NCBI GenBank assembly: GCA_027061425.1
Contig: JALSUN010000074.1
Coordinates: forward strand, 1 to 12,185
Direction: 5' to 3'
DNA from: Helicobacteraceae bacterium
Lineage (GTDB): Bacteria > Campylobacterota > Campylobacteria > Campylobacterales > Sulfurimonadaceae
DNA length: 12,185 bases
The notes beneath the pieces were generated by a model. That model was given only the letters and a program-made list of their open reading frames with translations, searched no databases and was not told where the DNA came from. The position numbers were made by a program, and so were the translations under genes. Shown one piece after another: positions 5,594 to 12,185 of the stretch (its first letter is position 1; each line of letters starts with the position of its first letter).

Positions 5594-7948
5594 CTACCAA
5601 GCACGATAATAATAGCGGTTGAGATCATACATCCCAGCTTCTACAGGCTCTGCTCTGTCAAAGTGCTTTTGGAACCAGTCATAATGCTCCCAGAAATCAA
5701 AACGGTTCCGTGAAACACCATATTGTAGAAGTTTTCCAACATACTCTGGTGTATCTTTATAGTTTTCCAAAAGGTCAAAAAAGTCAGGAAGGTCTTCCTC
5801 TTTCACCACAAAGAAAAAGTTGGGGTAAGAGCCTACACTTCCTATTAAAAAGTCTGCCGTATCTTTAGAAGCATCTAAACGGTCTTCTTCTCCAAAGAGT
5901 GAGTTGACATTGTCATGCCAGCGGTTGATCACAATACTTACTACCGTATCATTAGCATCTGGACGAACAACTCTGATAAGTGCTAGGTTAGAGTTTGCAC
6001 CGTTTATAAGCTTCATAAAGGCACTACCTGGCTTGGAGACAACATGCAGTGCATGAATGTAGTCTTTATCACTATTGTAATCTGTAGGTAAATACTTTGG
6101 TTTCTTTTGACCTACATATAGATAGTTCACATCAAAATCTATCTTCGTAGCAGGAAGTAAGTGTTCATGAACGACTCTTTCTATAAACTCTCTTTTCACA
6201 TCTTCTGTTTTGTAAACAACACCACTCTGAACATGTTGACGTTGCGTATCAAAATCTTCAAAAGCATCATCACCAATATACCATGACTTTAAGATCTCTT
6301 CGCGTCTATCATCTGGTAAAAAGGCAGTAAAGTTAAGTTCACCTTCCATACGTAAAAAGTCCATGTAGCGTCGGACATTGGTCTGATGTGAAAGGTTTCC
6401 AAAGACATCAAAACCAGCAACCAAGGCATAATAGAGGCGCTCAAACTGTGGATAATCCATCACCCACATCGTTCTAGGCAGTTGTCCTCTCACACCTTTG
6501 AGTACACTGGCACTGTCATAATGACGATAGATGCTCAAGGCAGGTGTGTCCGTAGCCTTTTCACCCCTCCAGATGTCATCTATATCCATAGTCGCATTAT
6601 CTCTTTTATACAACTTTCCCTTAGCCTGCATATACTCATCGTATTTATCTCTGTAGCGATCACTAAAGGTACTAAAGATCCCCATAGAACTCCCTTCTTC
6701 TATAGGCATGCTCAAGTTGCTAGACTGATCAGTGATAAATTGTGGGTCTTGAATGGTAAGGTCATGTTCAGGGTCTAAAAAAAGAATCCAAAAATGGTCA
6801 TGGATCACGTTAAGTGCGATCTGTCCTTTACAGACAGGCCCACGAATAAAGGTGCGGGTGATGTACTCACTGTTATGGAGTAAAAACTTGTAACGTGAAC
6901 GCGCAGGAATCTGGGCATAGGTTAAAAATGGGTTGGCACTTCGTACGGCATCGTAATCCATTGTATGGGCACTGCCTAACCACGGTGTCTCTATAAACAG
7001 TTCATTGATTAAAGCATATTGCGCATCATCAAGTTCAAAAACGATGTGTGTTTTATGGACAATAGTAGCGTGGATCTTACGGATTCTATAGTAGACATTT
7101 TTCACTCCGGGATCATCAAAAGGACGTACGGTCGCCACCACTTCTATAGGCTCAGGGCTTGGTGTTTTAGAACGCACGACTTCATAAAACTCTTGAGGCG
7201 CTTGAGGGAAATGAAGGTGTGCTAAAAAGAGATGCTCATAAAGGTAACGTGCGGTGAGCTGATGCTTGGCATCTGGCTGGTTTAAAAAGCCTTCCCACTT
7301 CTCTATCGCCACTTGTGCAGGTTCACTTGGACGTTTGAGAGCCTTCTCTTCTTCTGGTGTCGGACCATGGGCCCCTTGTTGAAGCCACAACAGTACCGTT
7401 TCGTATTCATGATGACTTAGCGCAGGAAACCCATACGGCATCCCTCTGTTGGCATGATCATCTATAAATTCGGCCACCTCTTCACCATTTTGTGCACACA
7501 TCAGTTCGTCAATTTCAGGCCTATAATCTCCTTTAGAGATAGGTTCTATCATCTTTTGATGGAGCAAATGTGCCATGGTAGAGTTGTTAAAACTTCCCTC
7601 TGCACTATTTTTCGTTACAGAGTAAAACCCTTTTGTTCTCCACTCTTGTGTAGAGTTTGCATCAATAAAAAGTCGTGTTGGGTCTTGAGCCGTTAAACGT
7701 TCTACCTGATATACCAGTTCTTTAGTAGCACCACGATCTGCACCCTCAAAAGAGCTTAACTTCAGTTGACAGGGAGAATTATAACAAGAGTGACAGGTGA
7801 CACAGCGTTTGTCAAAAATAGGTTTAACCTGCGTCAAATAGTCTATTTTTACAGGACGTTCTTTGACAGCAACAGGTGGAGGAGGATCATAAGAACAGCC
7901 TCCAAAGAAAAGACTAGAAAAAAAAGCTATAAAGAAGAGTTGCCTCAT
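5594..7948 (-). CDS. cti: Fatty acid cis/trans isomerase, haem-containing, probable lipoprotein
   Basis: A 784-residue Cti, full family length. Cti is a periplasmic c-type cytochrome that turns cis double bonds of membrane phospholipid acyl chains into trans without shortening them, a fast way to stiffen membranes under solvent or heat stress. Key evidence is the haem motif CVTCH (49-53) with its family-specific continuation SCYNSPCQLKL (54-64). Conserved blocks include YEHLFLAHLHF (237-247), RGPVCKGQIALNVI (369-382) and DHFWILFLDP (384-393). The N-terminus is a signal peptide ending in FFGGC (C18), an imperfect lipobox, so lipid anchoring is likely. Its ATG overlaps the cmoB stop by 4 bases (ATGA), so it is co-transcribed and probably translationally coupled. 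No visible ribosome binding site supports independent initiation. It lies just upstream of, but is not obviously fused to, the fabD run. Cti was characterised in Pseudomonas and Vibrio. Confidence 0.93.
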   Translation of the reverse strand: MRQLFFIAFFSSLFFGGCSYDPPPPVAVKERPVKIDYLTQVKPIFDKRCVTCHSCYNSPCQLKLSSFEGADRGATKELVYQVERLTAQDPTRLFIDANSTQEWRTKGFYSVTKNSAEGSFNNSTMAHLLHQKMIEPISKGDYRPEIDELMCAQNGEEVAEFIDDHANRGMPYGFPALSHHEYETVLLWLQQGAHGPTPEEEKALKRPSEPAQVAIEKWEGFLNQPDAKHQLTARYLYEHLFLAHLHFPQAPQEFYEVVRSKTPSPEPIEVVATVRPFDDPGVKNVYYRIRKIHATIVHKTHIVFELDDAQYALINELFIETPWLGSAHTMDYDAVRSANPFLTYAQIPARSRYKFLLHNSEYITRTFIRGPVCKGQIALNVIHDHFWILFLDPEHDLTIQDPQFITDQSSNLSMPIEEGSSMGIFSTFSDRYRDKYDEYMQAKGKLYKRDNATMDIDDIWRGEKATDTPALSIYRHYDSASVLKGVRGQLPRTMWVMDYPQFERLYYALVAGFDVFGNLSHQTNVRRYMDFLRMEGELNFTAFLPDDRREEILKSWYIGDDAFEDFDTQRQHVQSGVVYKTEDVKREFIERVVHEHLLPATKIDFDVNYLYVGQKKPKYLPTDYNSDKDYIHALHVVSKPGSAFMKLINGANSNLALIRVVRPDANDTVVSIVINRWHDNVNSLFGEEDRLDASKDTADFLIGSVGSYPNFFFVVKEEDLPDFFDLLENYKDTPEYVGKLLQYGVSRNRFDFWEHYDWFQKHFDRAEPVEAGMYDLNRYYYRAW

Positions 7949-8853
7949 GCTTTTGCTTTGGGTGTTTTTAGGAGACGTACATAGACACGTTTGGGTGCAG
8001 GATACCCTTCAACCGTCTTGGTGTTGTCTCCAGGATATAAAAAGTCCTCAAGACTTTGTCCCTCTATCCACTCCGTCTTACGCTGTTCGTCCAAAGAGGT
8101 CACAGAGGTCTCTAACACTTCGAAACCACTAAAACCCGCACGCAAACACCAGTTTTTAAGCGCTGCAATGGTCGGTACAAAATAGATATTAGGAATTTTT
8201 GAGTAGGCGCCTTTAGGACAGAGTGCCATCTCCTCATCTCCATCTATCATAAAAGTATCTAAGATCACTTCACCACTGCTGTCAAGCCCTTTAAAGAGTT
8301 GTTTTAACATTGCTACAGGATCACTTCTATGGTAGAGCACACCCAAACAGAAAATGGTGTCAAATTTCTCTTCGTAAAAAGGGAGATGTTCTACACCTAA
8401 AAGCTCATACTTAATGTCACTTTTTACAAAATGGTTTATAAAGTCAAACTGCGTCTTATACAGTGCAGAAGGATCAAACCCCACCAATGCAGCAGGGTTA
8501 TCCTCTTGCATACGAAAGAGATAATAGCCATTATTACAACCTATGTCAGCGACACGTTTGCCTTTTAAGTTAAAGTGCGGTCGTAAGAGGTTGTACTTCA
8601 TCTGACTCTGCCACTCGGTGTCTATAAAGAGTCCAAACATGTTAAAAGGGCCTTTACGCCAAGGCATCATTAGTTTTGCTGTTGTTTTAATCTGAGTTGC
8701 ATTTAAAAGGTCTTTTGTTTCTAAGGCAACAACATCTTCTAAACGTGTTTTTGTTGTGATTACAGGAAGTGCTTCTAGCGCCTCTCTAAGTGGTTTAATG
8801 TTCTTCCACGTCATCCATTTTTCGCGTTCACTGCGCAGGGCATTTAAATCCAT
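7945..8853 (-). CDS. cmoB: tRNA uridine-34 carboxymethyltransferase CmoB
   Basis: A 302-residue SAM-family enzyme that uses carboxy-S-adenosylmethionine to convert 5-hydroxyuridine at the wobble position to 5-carboxymethoxyuridine. The N-terminal region has MTWKNIKPLREALEALP (14-30) and LMMPWRKGPFNMFG (61-74), both CmoB-specific. The class I methyltransferase motif I is ADIGCNNGYY (102-111). FDPSALYKTQFDFINHF (126-142), LGVLYHRSDP (170-179) and EVILDTFMIDGD (195-206) also match CmoB. The length is slightly under the roughly 320 residues of Escherichia coli. Its usual partner CmoA, which makes the cofactor, is not in the window. The ATG at 8853 begins MDLNALRSEREKW, a normal CmoB start. Only a weak purine stretch lies upstream. 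It is the first gene of a unit with cti. Confidence 0.93.
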   Translation of the reverse strand: MDLNALRSEREKWMTWKNIKPLREALEALPVITTKTRLEDVVALETKDLLNATQIKTTAKLMMPWRKGPFNMFGLFIDTEWQSQMKYNLLRPHFNLKGKRVADIGCNNGYYLFRMQEDNPAALVGFDPSALYKTQFDFINHFVKSDIKYELLGVEHLPFYEEKFDTIFCLGVLYHRSDPVAMLKQLFKGLDSSGEVILDTFMIDGDEEMALCPKGAYSKIPNIYFVPTIAALKNWCLRAGFSGFEVLETSVTSLDEQRKTEWIEGQSLEDFLYPGDNTKTVEGYPAPKRVYVRLLKTPKAKA

Positions 8854-8879
8854 AATTATCTTTCATGCAAAGTAGTAGT

Positions 8880-8885
8880 ATTTTA
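8880..8885 (-). promoter_or_regulatory. -10 box of the cmoB-cti unit
   Basis: The minus strand reads GCTAAAAT, with the TAAAAT hexamer 26 bases before the cmoB ATG. It gives a leader of about 20 bases. The divergent -10 box for the plus-strand CDF gene starts only 12 bases away, so each promoter's upstream region lies on the other's start region. Confidence 0.5.
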
Positions 8886-8897
8886 GCTAAAGCTTGT

Positions 8898-8903
8898 TAA
8901 AAT
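8898..8903 (+). promoter_or_regulatory. -10 box of the CDF gene, implying a leaderless mRNA
   Basis: TAAAAT on the plus strand ends 7 bases before the CDF ATG at 8911. Transcription normally starts about 6-8 bases past the -10 box, so the mRNA would begin at or next to the A of ATG. No Shine-Dalgarno sequence exists in the few bases between. The assignment depends on this being the true -10 box. Confidence 0.45.
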
Positions 8904-8910
8904 TGCGTCT

Positions 8911-9795
8911 ATGCGAATCGAAAAAAAAGCAACACTAATCTCCTCATCAACAGCGGCCCTACTTGTCACCATCAAAATGGTGGTGGGTCTTATGAGTGGT
9001 TCCATAGCCATTTTAGCCTCTGCTATAGACTCTTTTTTAGACCTCTTGGTCTCTATATTTAACTACTTTGCCCTCAGTCAGTCTGAAAAAAAAGCAGATG
9101 AAACCTTTAATTTTGGTCGGGGAAAACTCGAAGCCATTGCTGCGGTGATGGAGGGGACCATCATTTCTATTTCTGGTCTCTTTATCGCTTATAACGCCAT
9201 ACAGAAGCTGCTTCACCCTAAGCCTATCGCCTATATGGACCTCTCTTTAATGGTTATGGGCGTGTCTATCGTTCTGACCGCGGGATTGGTCTTTTTCTTA
9301 ATCCATATAGCAAAAAGGACAGGCAACCTTGTCATCCGTGCTGACGCCCTGCATTATCAGACAGACCTCTATACTAATGGTGCCATCTTACTTGCTCTAG
9401 GTATTATCCATTTTACAGAAATTCAGATCGTTGACCCTATTTTGGGTGTTGCTATCGCCATCTACATGATCTACTCTGCTTATCCCATCATCAAAGAGGG
9501 TTTTTTAATGCTGCTTGACATCTCATTAGAAGCAGAAGAGATAGAGAAGATCAACACCTATCTTAAGAGCCTTAGTGATATAAACGGCTACCACCACCTC
9601 ACCACCAGACGCTCAGGTTCCGATATCTTCATCACAGTTCATGTCGTTTTTACGGTCTCTATCTCTCTTTATGATGCCCACCGCATCTCTGATAAGATCG
9701 AAGAGGGGTTAGATGAGATTTTTGAAAATGAACGTGTACATACCATTATCCACATGGATCCCTATGATGATTCAGAGATCAACGATGAACACTAA
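8911..9795 (+). CDS. Cation diffusion facilitator (FieF-like divalent metal exporter)
   Basis: A 294-residue inner-membrane CDF transporter, which exports divalent metal ions in exchange for protons. The four-residue transport site is intact: Asp40 and Asp44 in AIDSFLD (second helix), and His148 and Asp152 in DALHYQTD (fifth helix). This is the Asp-Asp-His-Asp set of zinc/iron/cadmium-type carriers such as FieF. The cytoplasmic C-terminal domain runs from about 205, with YHHLTTRRSG (227-236), HVVF and a final HMDP (281-284). These carry the His and Asp ligands of FieF-type dimer metal sites. The ATG fits family starts (MRIEKKATLISSS), yet lacks a ribosome binding site and sits right after a -10 box. 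A 24-base gap leads to the haem protein gene, so the two are probably co-transcribed. Metal choice cannot be fixed from sequence. Confidence 0.93.
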   Translation: MRIEKKATLISSSTAALLVTIKMVVGLMSGSIAILASAIDSFLDLLVSIFNYFALSQSEKKADETFNFGRGKLEAIAAVMEGTIISISGLFIAYNAIQKLLHPKPIAYMDLSLMVMGVSIVLTAGLVFFLIHIAKRTGNLVIRADALHYQTDLYTNGAILLALGIIHFTEIQIVDPILGVAIAIYMIYSAYPIIKEGFLMLLDISLEAEEIEKINTYLKSLSDINGYHHLTTRRSGSDIFITVHVVFTVSISLYDAHRISDKIEEGLDEIFENERVHTIIHMDPYDDSEINDEH

Positions 9796-9819
9796 AAAAC
9801 CAACAATTCAAGGATAATT

Positions 9820-10392
9820 ATGAAAAAAACAGCCCTACTTCTCACCACAGCGCTTGCCCTAATGGCCAACCCTTACGAAAGTAATCAAGAGAGCTATGAT
9901 GCCGTAGTCAAAAAAGGTCAAGAGGTCTCATCTGCACTGCTCAAGACCTTAGGCATGAACATGAAGAAGCATATGAAAGCGGGCGGTCCTGTAGATGCCG
10001 CCAAGTTTTGTAATAGCGAAGCCTACAGTCTTACACTTGGAGTAGATAAAGAGTATGGAAAAAATGTGAGTGTCAAGCGTATCTCACTGAAAAACCGTAA
10101 CAGTGCCAATGCCGCTATAGGACATGAAAAAAGCATCTTAGAGTCATTAGAGACACTCCAAGACTCAGGAGTTGTCCTGCCTTCGTATGTTGTAGAACGT
10201 GTTAATGTAGATACTTATAAGTTTTATAAACCCTTAATTATTAACAAGCAAGTCTGCCTAAAATGTCATGGTGACATCTCTAAAAATCCTAAACTCTCTA
10301 CATTTTTTAGTGGTGCATACCCTAAAGACAAAGCCACCGGTTATAAACTCGGTGATCTTCGCGGTGCTATTGTAGTTAAAATCAAGCAGTAG
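9820..10392 (+). CDS. Secreted Tll0287-like (DUF3365) single-haem protein
   Basis: A 190-residue periplasmic protein of the Tll0287-like/DUF3365 family, a PAS-like fold with a covalently bound haem seen in sensors and in free-standing forms. It has a signal peptide of about 17 residues (MKKTALLLTTALALMA). It also has the family blocks AKFCNSEAYSLT (61-72) and VKRISLKNRNSANA (85-98), and the c-type haem motif CLKCH (146-150). Near the end, YKLGDLRGAIVVKI (175-188) matches the domain's last strands. There is no kinase, membrane anchor or output domain. It may sense or carry electrons or a small ligand, but the role is unknown. AAGGA at 9810-9814 gives a good ribosome binding site. It follows the CDF gene at 24 bases, and its stop converges on the CZB gene with only 23 bases between and no terminator hairpin visible. 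Confidence 0.88.
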   Translation: MKKTALLLTTALALMANPYESNQESYDAVVKKGQEVSSALLKTLGMNMKKHMKAGGPVDAAKFCNSEAYSLTLGVDKEYGKNVSVKRISLKNRNSANAAIGHEKSILESLETLQDSGVVLPSYVVERVNVDTYKFYKPLIINKQVCLKCHGDISKNPKLSTFFSGAYPKDKATGYKLGDLRGAIVVKIKQ

Positions 10393-10415
10393 TAATTTAC
10401 CACCAACTTAATAGA

Positions 10416-10877
10416 CTAAGCGACACTCTCTTCAAAGGTGTTCGCCGACATCGCGTGCAGGCGTCTTTCAAGTCTGTCTATCACCTCTAGTAAGTTATGT
10501 GACACTTCTAAAAGTTGATCATAATACTCTCTAGCAATCTCTTTATCATGTTCACTCACCTTCTGCTTAAAATGAAAAAGTTTAGAGAAAAAGGAGCGGT
10601 TCAAGTCACCAAAATAGACCTTAAAAATTTTCATATAGATGTCATGCAGTTTAAAGTGTAGTGTCTCAATGTCATGAAGGCAGTCCATACTCGGGATCGC
10701 ATTTAAGTTCTGTCCATCTCCATAAAACCATTCTCCAAACTTACACTCAGTACAGTCTACAGGAATGGCCTCTTTTTCAACAGGAAGACCTTCTATCAGA
10801 GCTTTAGCACGTTGAATCCACTTGACATGTGCTTTTTTGGCATCATGTAAATGTGCTACAGTATCACTTTTGTTCAT
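10416..10877 (-). CDS. Stand-alone CZB (chemoreceptor zinc-binding) protein, intact zinc motif
   Basis: A 153-residue cytoplasmic protein made of one CZB domain plus a helical tail. CZB domains bind zinc with three His and one Cys and usually sit at the end of soluble chemoreceptors or on diguanylate cyclases. Every signature part is present: H17-V-K-W20, then C45-K-F-G-E-W50 after 24 residues, then H74-F-K-L-H78 after 23. An additional C42 gives CTEC. No chemoreceptor or GGDEF part is fused. I chose ATG 10877 because GAGGAG at 10884-10889 sits correctly before it. The frame is open to an ATG at 10940, but that start has no ribosome binding site and probably precedes the transcript. A partner, perhaps a receptor or CheW, is inferred. 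It is paralogous to the gene just upstream. Confidence 0.85.
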   Translation of the reverse strand: MNKSDTVAHLHDAKKAHVKWIQRAKALIEGLPVEKEAIPVDCTECKFGEWFYGDGQNLNAIPSMDCLHDIETLHFKLHDIYMKIFKVYFGDLNRSFFSKLFHFKQKVSEHDKEIAREYYDQLLEVSHNLLEVIDRLERRLHAMSANTFEESVA

Positions 10878-10916
10878 CATAATCTCCTCGTCTCTAACTT
10901 TATCGTACTTATTGTC

Positions 10917-10922
10917 ATCATA
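10917..10922 (-). promoter_or_regulatory. Possible -10 box for the first CZB gene
   Basis: TATGAT on the minus strand, in AT-rich sequence and about 40 bases before the preferred ATG at 10877. A TTTACA lies at 10945-10950, 22 bases away, which is too far for a standard -35. If this box is used, transcription starts past the ATG at 10940, supporting the shorter protein. Read-through from the upstream CZB gene is also possible across the 138 bases between the genes. I see no terminator there. Confidence 0.3.
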
Positions 10923-11015
10923 ACTTATAAATATATTCAAATAATGTAAACTTGTCTCAGTGTTTAGTTGTGGATTTAACTGTATATGTATAAAATACCA
11001 GTAAGATATAAAGAA

Positions 11016-11501
11016 CTAAGCACTTGTAATACAGTCTGTAGAAGAGAAACTTTCAGCTATAAAAAGTAACTTTTCATCAAGACGTTTTTCTGTCTCAACA
11101 AGACGTCTATAAGCACGGTTAAGATCAAGATCAAAAAGATGCTTCTCCTCATCTTGTTCAAAGATAAAAGAGAAAAGGGAGTTGTTAAGCTCAGGGACAC
11201 AAGAGCGAAAAATTCTTATGTACTGTTCGTGCAGGGTATAGCGAAGTATTTCAACTTCTTCCATAATGTCAAAATAGAACATGTCCACTTCATTACCTAT
11301 GTTATATTTTAGATTATAGAGTTTAGTGATCTCATCTATATGATCATAAAGCCATTGACATGAGAGGCAACTTTCATGATGTGCTGGGATGGCATCATCG
11401 GGGATAGGCTCGCCACGAGTGAGCGCTTTAGCGTAGTCTAACCACTTGCGATTCTCTTTTCTAGCATGTTGTATATGAGATGTGATTGTTACATAATCCA
11501 T
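11016..11501 (-). CDS. CZB-like paralog with altered metal ligands
   Basis: A 161-residue protein that aligns along its length with the CZB protein encoded next to it. Shared elements include KW-x4-AKAL near residues 19-27, AIP at 37-39, the C45...W50 segment, a LHxxYIRIF-type stretch at 90-98, and LN-x-S-x-F at 105-110. At the zinc motif the first His is Asn17, the motif glycine is Cys48 (CLSCQW), and the first His of HxxxH is Arg87 (RYTLH). Only C45 and H91 remain of the four standard ligands. H41, H42 and C48 now cluster around C45 as HHESCLSC, which could make a different metal site. The ATG at 11501 has GAGG 8 bases upstream and a -10 box at 11524-11529. Function is unknown, and a duplicated and diverged CZB protein is the best description. 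Confidence 0.78.
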   Translation of the reverse strand: MDYVTITSHIQHARKENRKWLDYAKALTRGEPIPDDAIPAHHESCLSCQWLYDHIDEITKLYNLKYNIGNEVDMFYFDIMEEVEILRYTLHEQYIRIFRSCVPELNNSLFSFIFEQDEEKHLFDLDLNRAYRRLVETEKRLDEKLLFIAESFSSTDCITSA

Positions 11502-11523
11502 TATCTATACCTCGCTTACACCA

Positions 11524-11529
11524 AGTATA
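11524..11529 (-). promoter_or_regulatory. -10 box of the CZB-like paralog gene
   Basis: TATACT on the minus strand follows a run of eight T and GGT, the T-rich upstream pattern typical of Campylobacterota sigma-70 promoters. Transcription would start near 11517, giving a short leader that carries GAGG before the ATG at 11501. A second candidate, TATAAT, lies at 11570-11575. Confidence 0.5.
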
Positions 11530-11595
11530 ACCAAAAAAAATCACTTTTAAATCACAAATATTACATTTTATTATACTCCATATAAGCATGGAAAT

Positions 11596-12185
11596 TTATT
11601 GTGCGTACTCTATGGCCCTACTTTCACGGATAACATTGACCTTTATGTTACCAGGATAACTGACTTTAGACTCTATCTCTTTTGCAATCTCTTTAGCCAA
11701 GAGCGTTGCTTCGTCATCACTAATAAGCTCTGCACTTACCATAACACGTACTTCTCGTCCGGCATTAATGGCGTAAGCCTGTTTGACACCGCGTTTGGCA
11801 GAAGCGATCTCTTCTATCTCACCTACACGTTTCACAAAACTCTCCAAGACCTCACGACGCGCACCAGGGCGTGCTGCGGAAAGTGCGTCTGCAGCACAAA
11901 CTGCGCCACACTCTACACTTTCTATCTCTTCTTGTCCATGATGGGCGTAGATGGCATTGATGACAACAGGGTCTTCGTTATATCTACGACAGATCTCTGC
12001 TCCAAGATCTACATGAGAACCTTCAAAATCATGGGTCATCGCTTTACCAATGTCATGAAGCAGTCCTGCACGTTTAGCCAATGTCGCATTACCACCCATT
12101 TCAGCAGCCATGATCCCCGCAAGGTTGGCCACTTCCAAGGTGTGTGCTAAAGCATTTTGTCCATAACTCGCACGATAACGCAGTC
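11596..12185 (-). CDS. rny: Ribonuclease Y, C-terminal HD-domain part (cut by window edge)
   Basis: The last 195 residues of RNase Y, a membrane-anchored endoribonuclease that begins decay of many mRNAs. The frame is open to the window edge and reads LRYRASYGQNALAHTLEVANL there, which is the conserved start of the HD region. It then gives RAGLLHDIGKA (the catalytic His-Asp pair), FEGSHVDLGAE, YAHHGQEE and ADALSAARPGARRE, all classic RNase Y. The C-terminal domain ends at VNVIRESRAIEYAQ. The N-terminal membrane helix, coiled coil and KH domain lie outside the window. A TTG at 12138 can be read as a start but is internal. A 94-base gap with promoter-like boxes separates its stop from the CZB paralog, so that gene is probably transcribed separately. 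Identity is secure. Confidence 0.96.
   Translation of the reverse strand, partial: LRYRASYGQNALAHTLEVANLAGIMAAEMGGNATLAKRAGLLHDIGKAMTHDFEGSHVDLGAEICRRYNEDPVVINAIYAHHGQEEIESVECGAVCAADALSAARPGARREVLESFVKRVGEIEEIASAKRGVKQAYAINAGREVRVMVSAELISDDEATLLAKEIAKEIESKVSYPGNIKVNVIRESRAIEYAQ

Noticed and set aside
10393..10415. Shared bidirectional terminator between the convergent haem-protein and CZB genes
   Set aside because: The 23-base gap has no self-complementary stem of useful length and no T-runs.
10878..10940. Longer start for the first CZB gene, adding 21 residues
   Set aside because: The added residues are not CZB-like, the upstream ATG has no ribosome binding site, and GAGGAG sits correctly for the ATG at 10877.
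11599..12150. Long plus-strand open frame (183 codons) opposite the right-edge gene
   Set aside because: It is antisense to RNase Y, whose conserved motifs are clear on the minus strand. The antisense product has no recognisable domain and is Cys/Thr-rich noise.
1..12185. CRISPR array, tRNA/rRNA genes, insertion sequence, phage or toxin-antitoxin genes
   Set aside because: I read both strands for regular repeats, cloverleaf-like segments, transposase or integrase motifs and small paired genes, and found none.

Overview
The window looks like chromosomal DNA from a Campylobacterota (Epsilonproteobacteria) bacterium, most likely a free-living Sulfurimonas- or Sulfurovum-type organism. This rests on the protein style, an AT-leaning composition, TAAAAT-type -10 boxes, short intergenic gaps, and a gene order slyD-(regulator)-fabD-(amidohydrolase)-mtnN-ttcA that resembles what I recall around Cj0115-Cj0118 of Campylobacter jejuni. 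No database was consulted. I see no tRNA, rRNA, CRISPR array, insertion sequence or prophage. No gene-free stretch exceeds about 140 bases; the longest is 485-621.

Layout. Left edge (1-484, minus): the N-terminal 161 residues of an RND-family efflux pump, cut by the window edge. 622-963 (minus): a small cytoplasmic rhodanese. 1048-5490 (minus): a tight six-gene run, in transcription order slyD, a compact AAA+/Fis-type regulator, fabD, a nitrilase-superfamily amidohydrolase, mtnN and a ttcA-like tRNA thiolase. Most of its junctions overlap or are a few bases apart. 5594-8853 (minus): a two-gene overlapping unit of cmoB (tRNA U34 modification) followed by cti (periplasmic haem-dependent fatty acid cis/trans isomerase). 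8911-10392 (plus): a cation diffusion facilitator and a secreted Tll0287-like (DUF3365) single-haem protein, transcribed divergently from cmoB. 10416-11501 (minus): two tandem paralogous stand-alone CZB (chemoreceptor zinc-binding) proteins. Right edge (11596-12185, minus): the C-terminal HD-domain half of RNase Y.

How the genes relate. Several genes touch the membrane: FabD starts fatty acid synthesis, Cti changes the geometry of finished acyl chains, and the RND and CDF proteins export solutes and metals. MtnN recycles methylthioadenosine and S-adenosylhomocysteine. In this phylum it probably also serves menaquinone synthesis through 6-amino-6-deoxyfutalosine. CmoB and the TtcA-like protein both modify tRNA. 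Much of this is housekeeping.

The parts most worth a second look are: the regulator in the fab run, which has a Walker A motif and a Fis-type helix-turn-helix but no GAFTGA region; the second CZB paralog, which has lost two of four zinc ligands but gained nearby His and Cys residues; the very compact divergent cmoB/CDF promoter region, where the CDF mRNA appears to be leaderless; and a TtcA-like enzyme lacking one cysteine of its CxxC pair. I found no clear multi-gene system that is wholly new.
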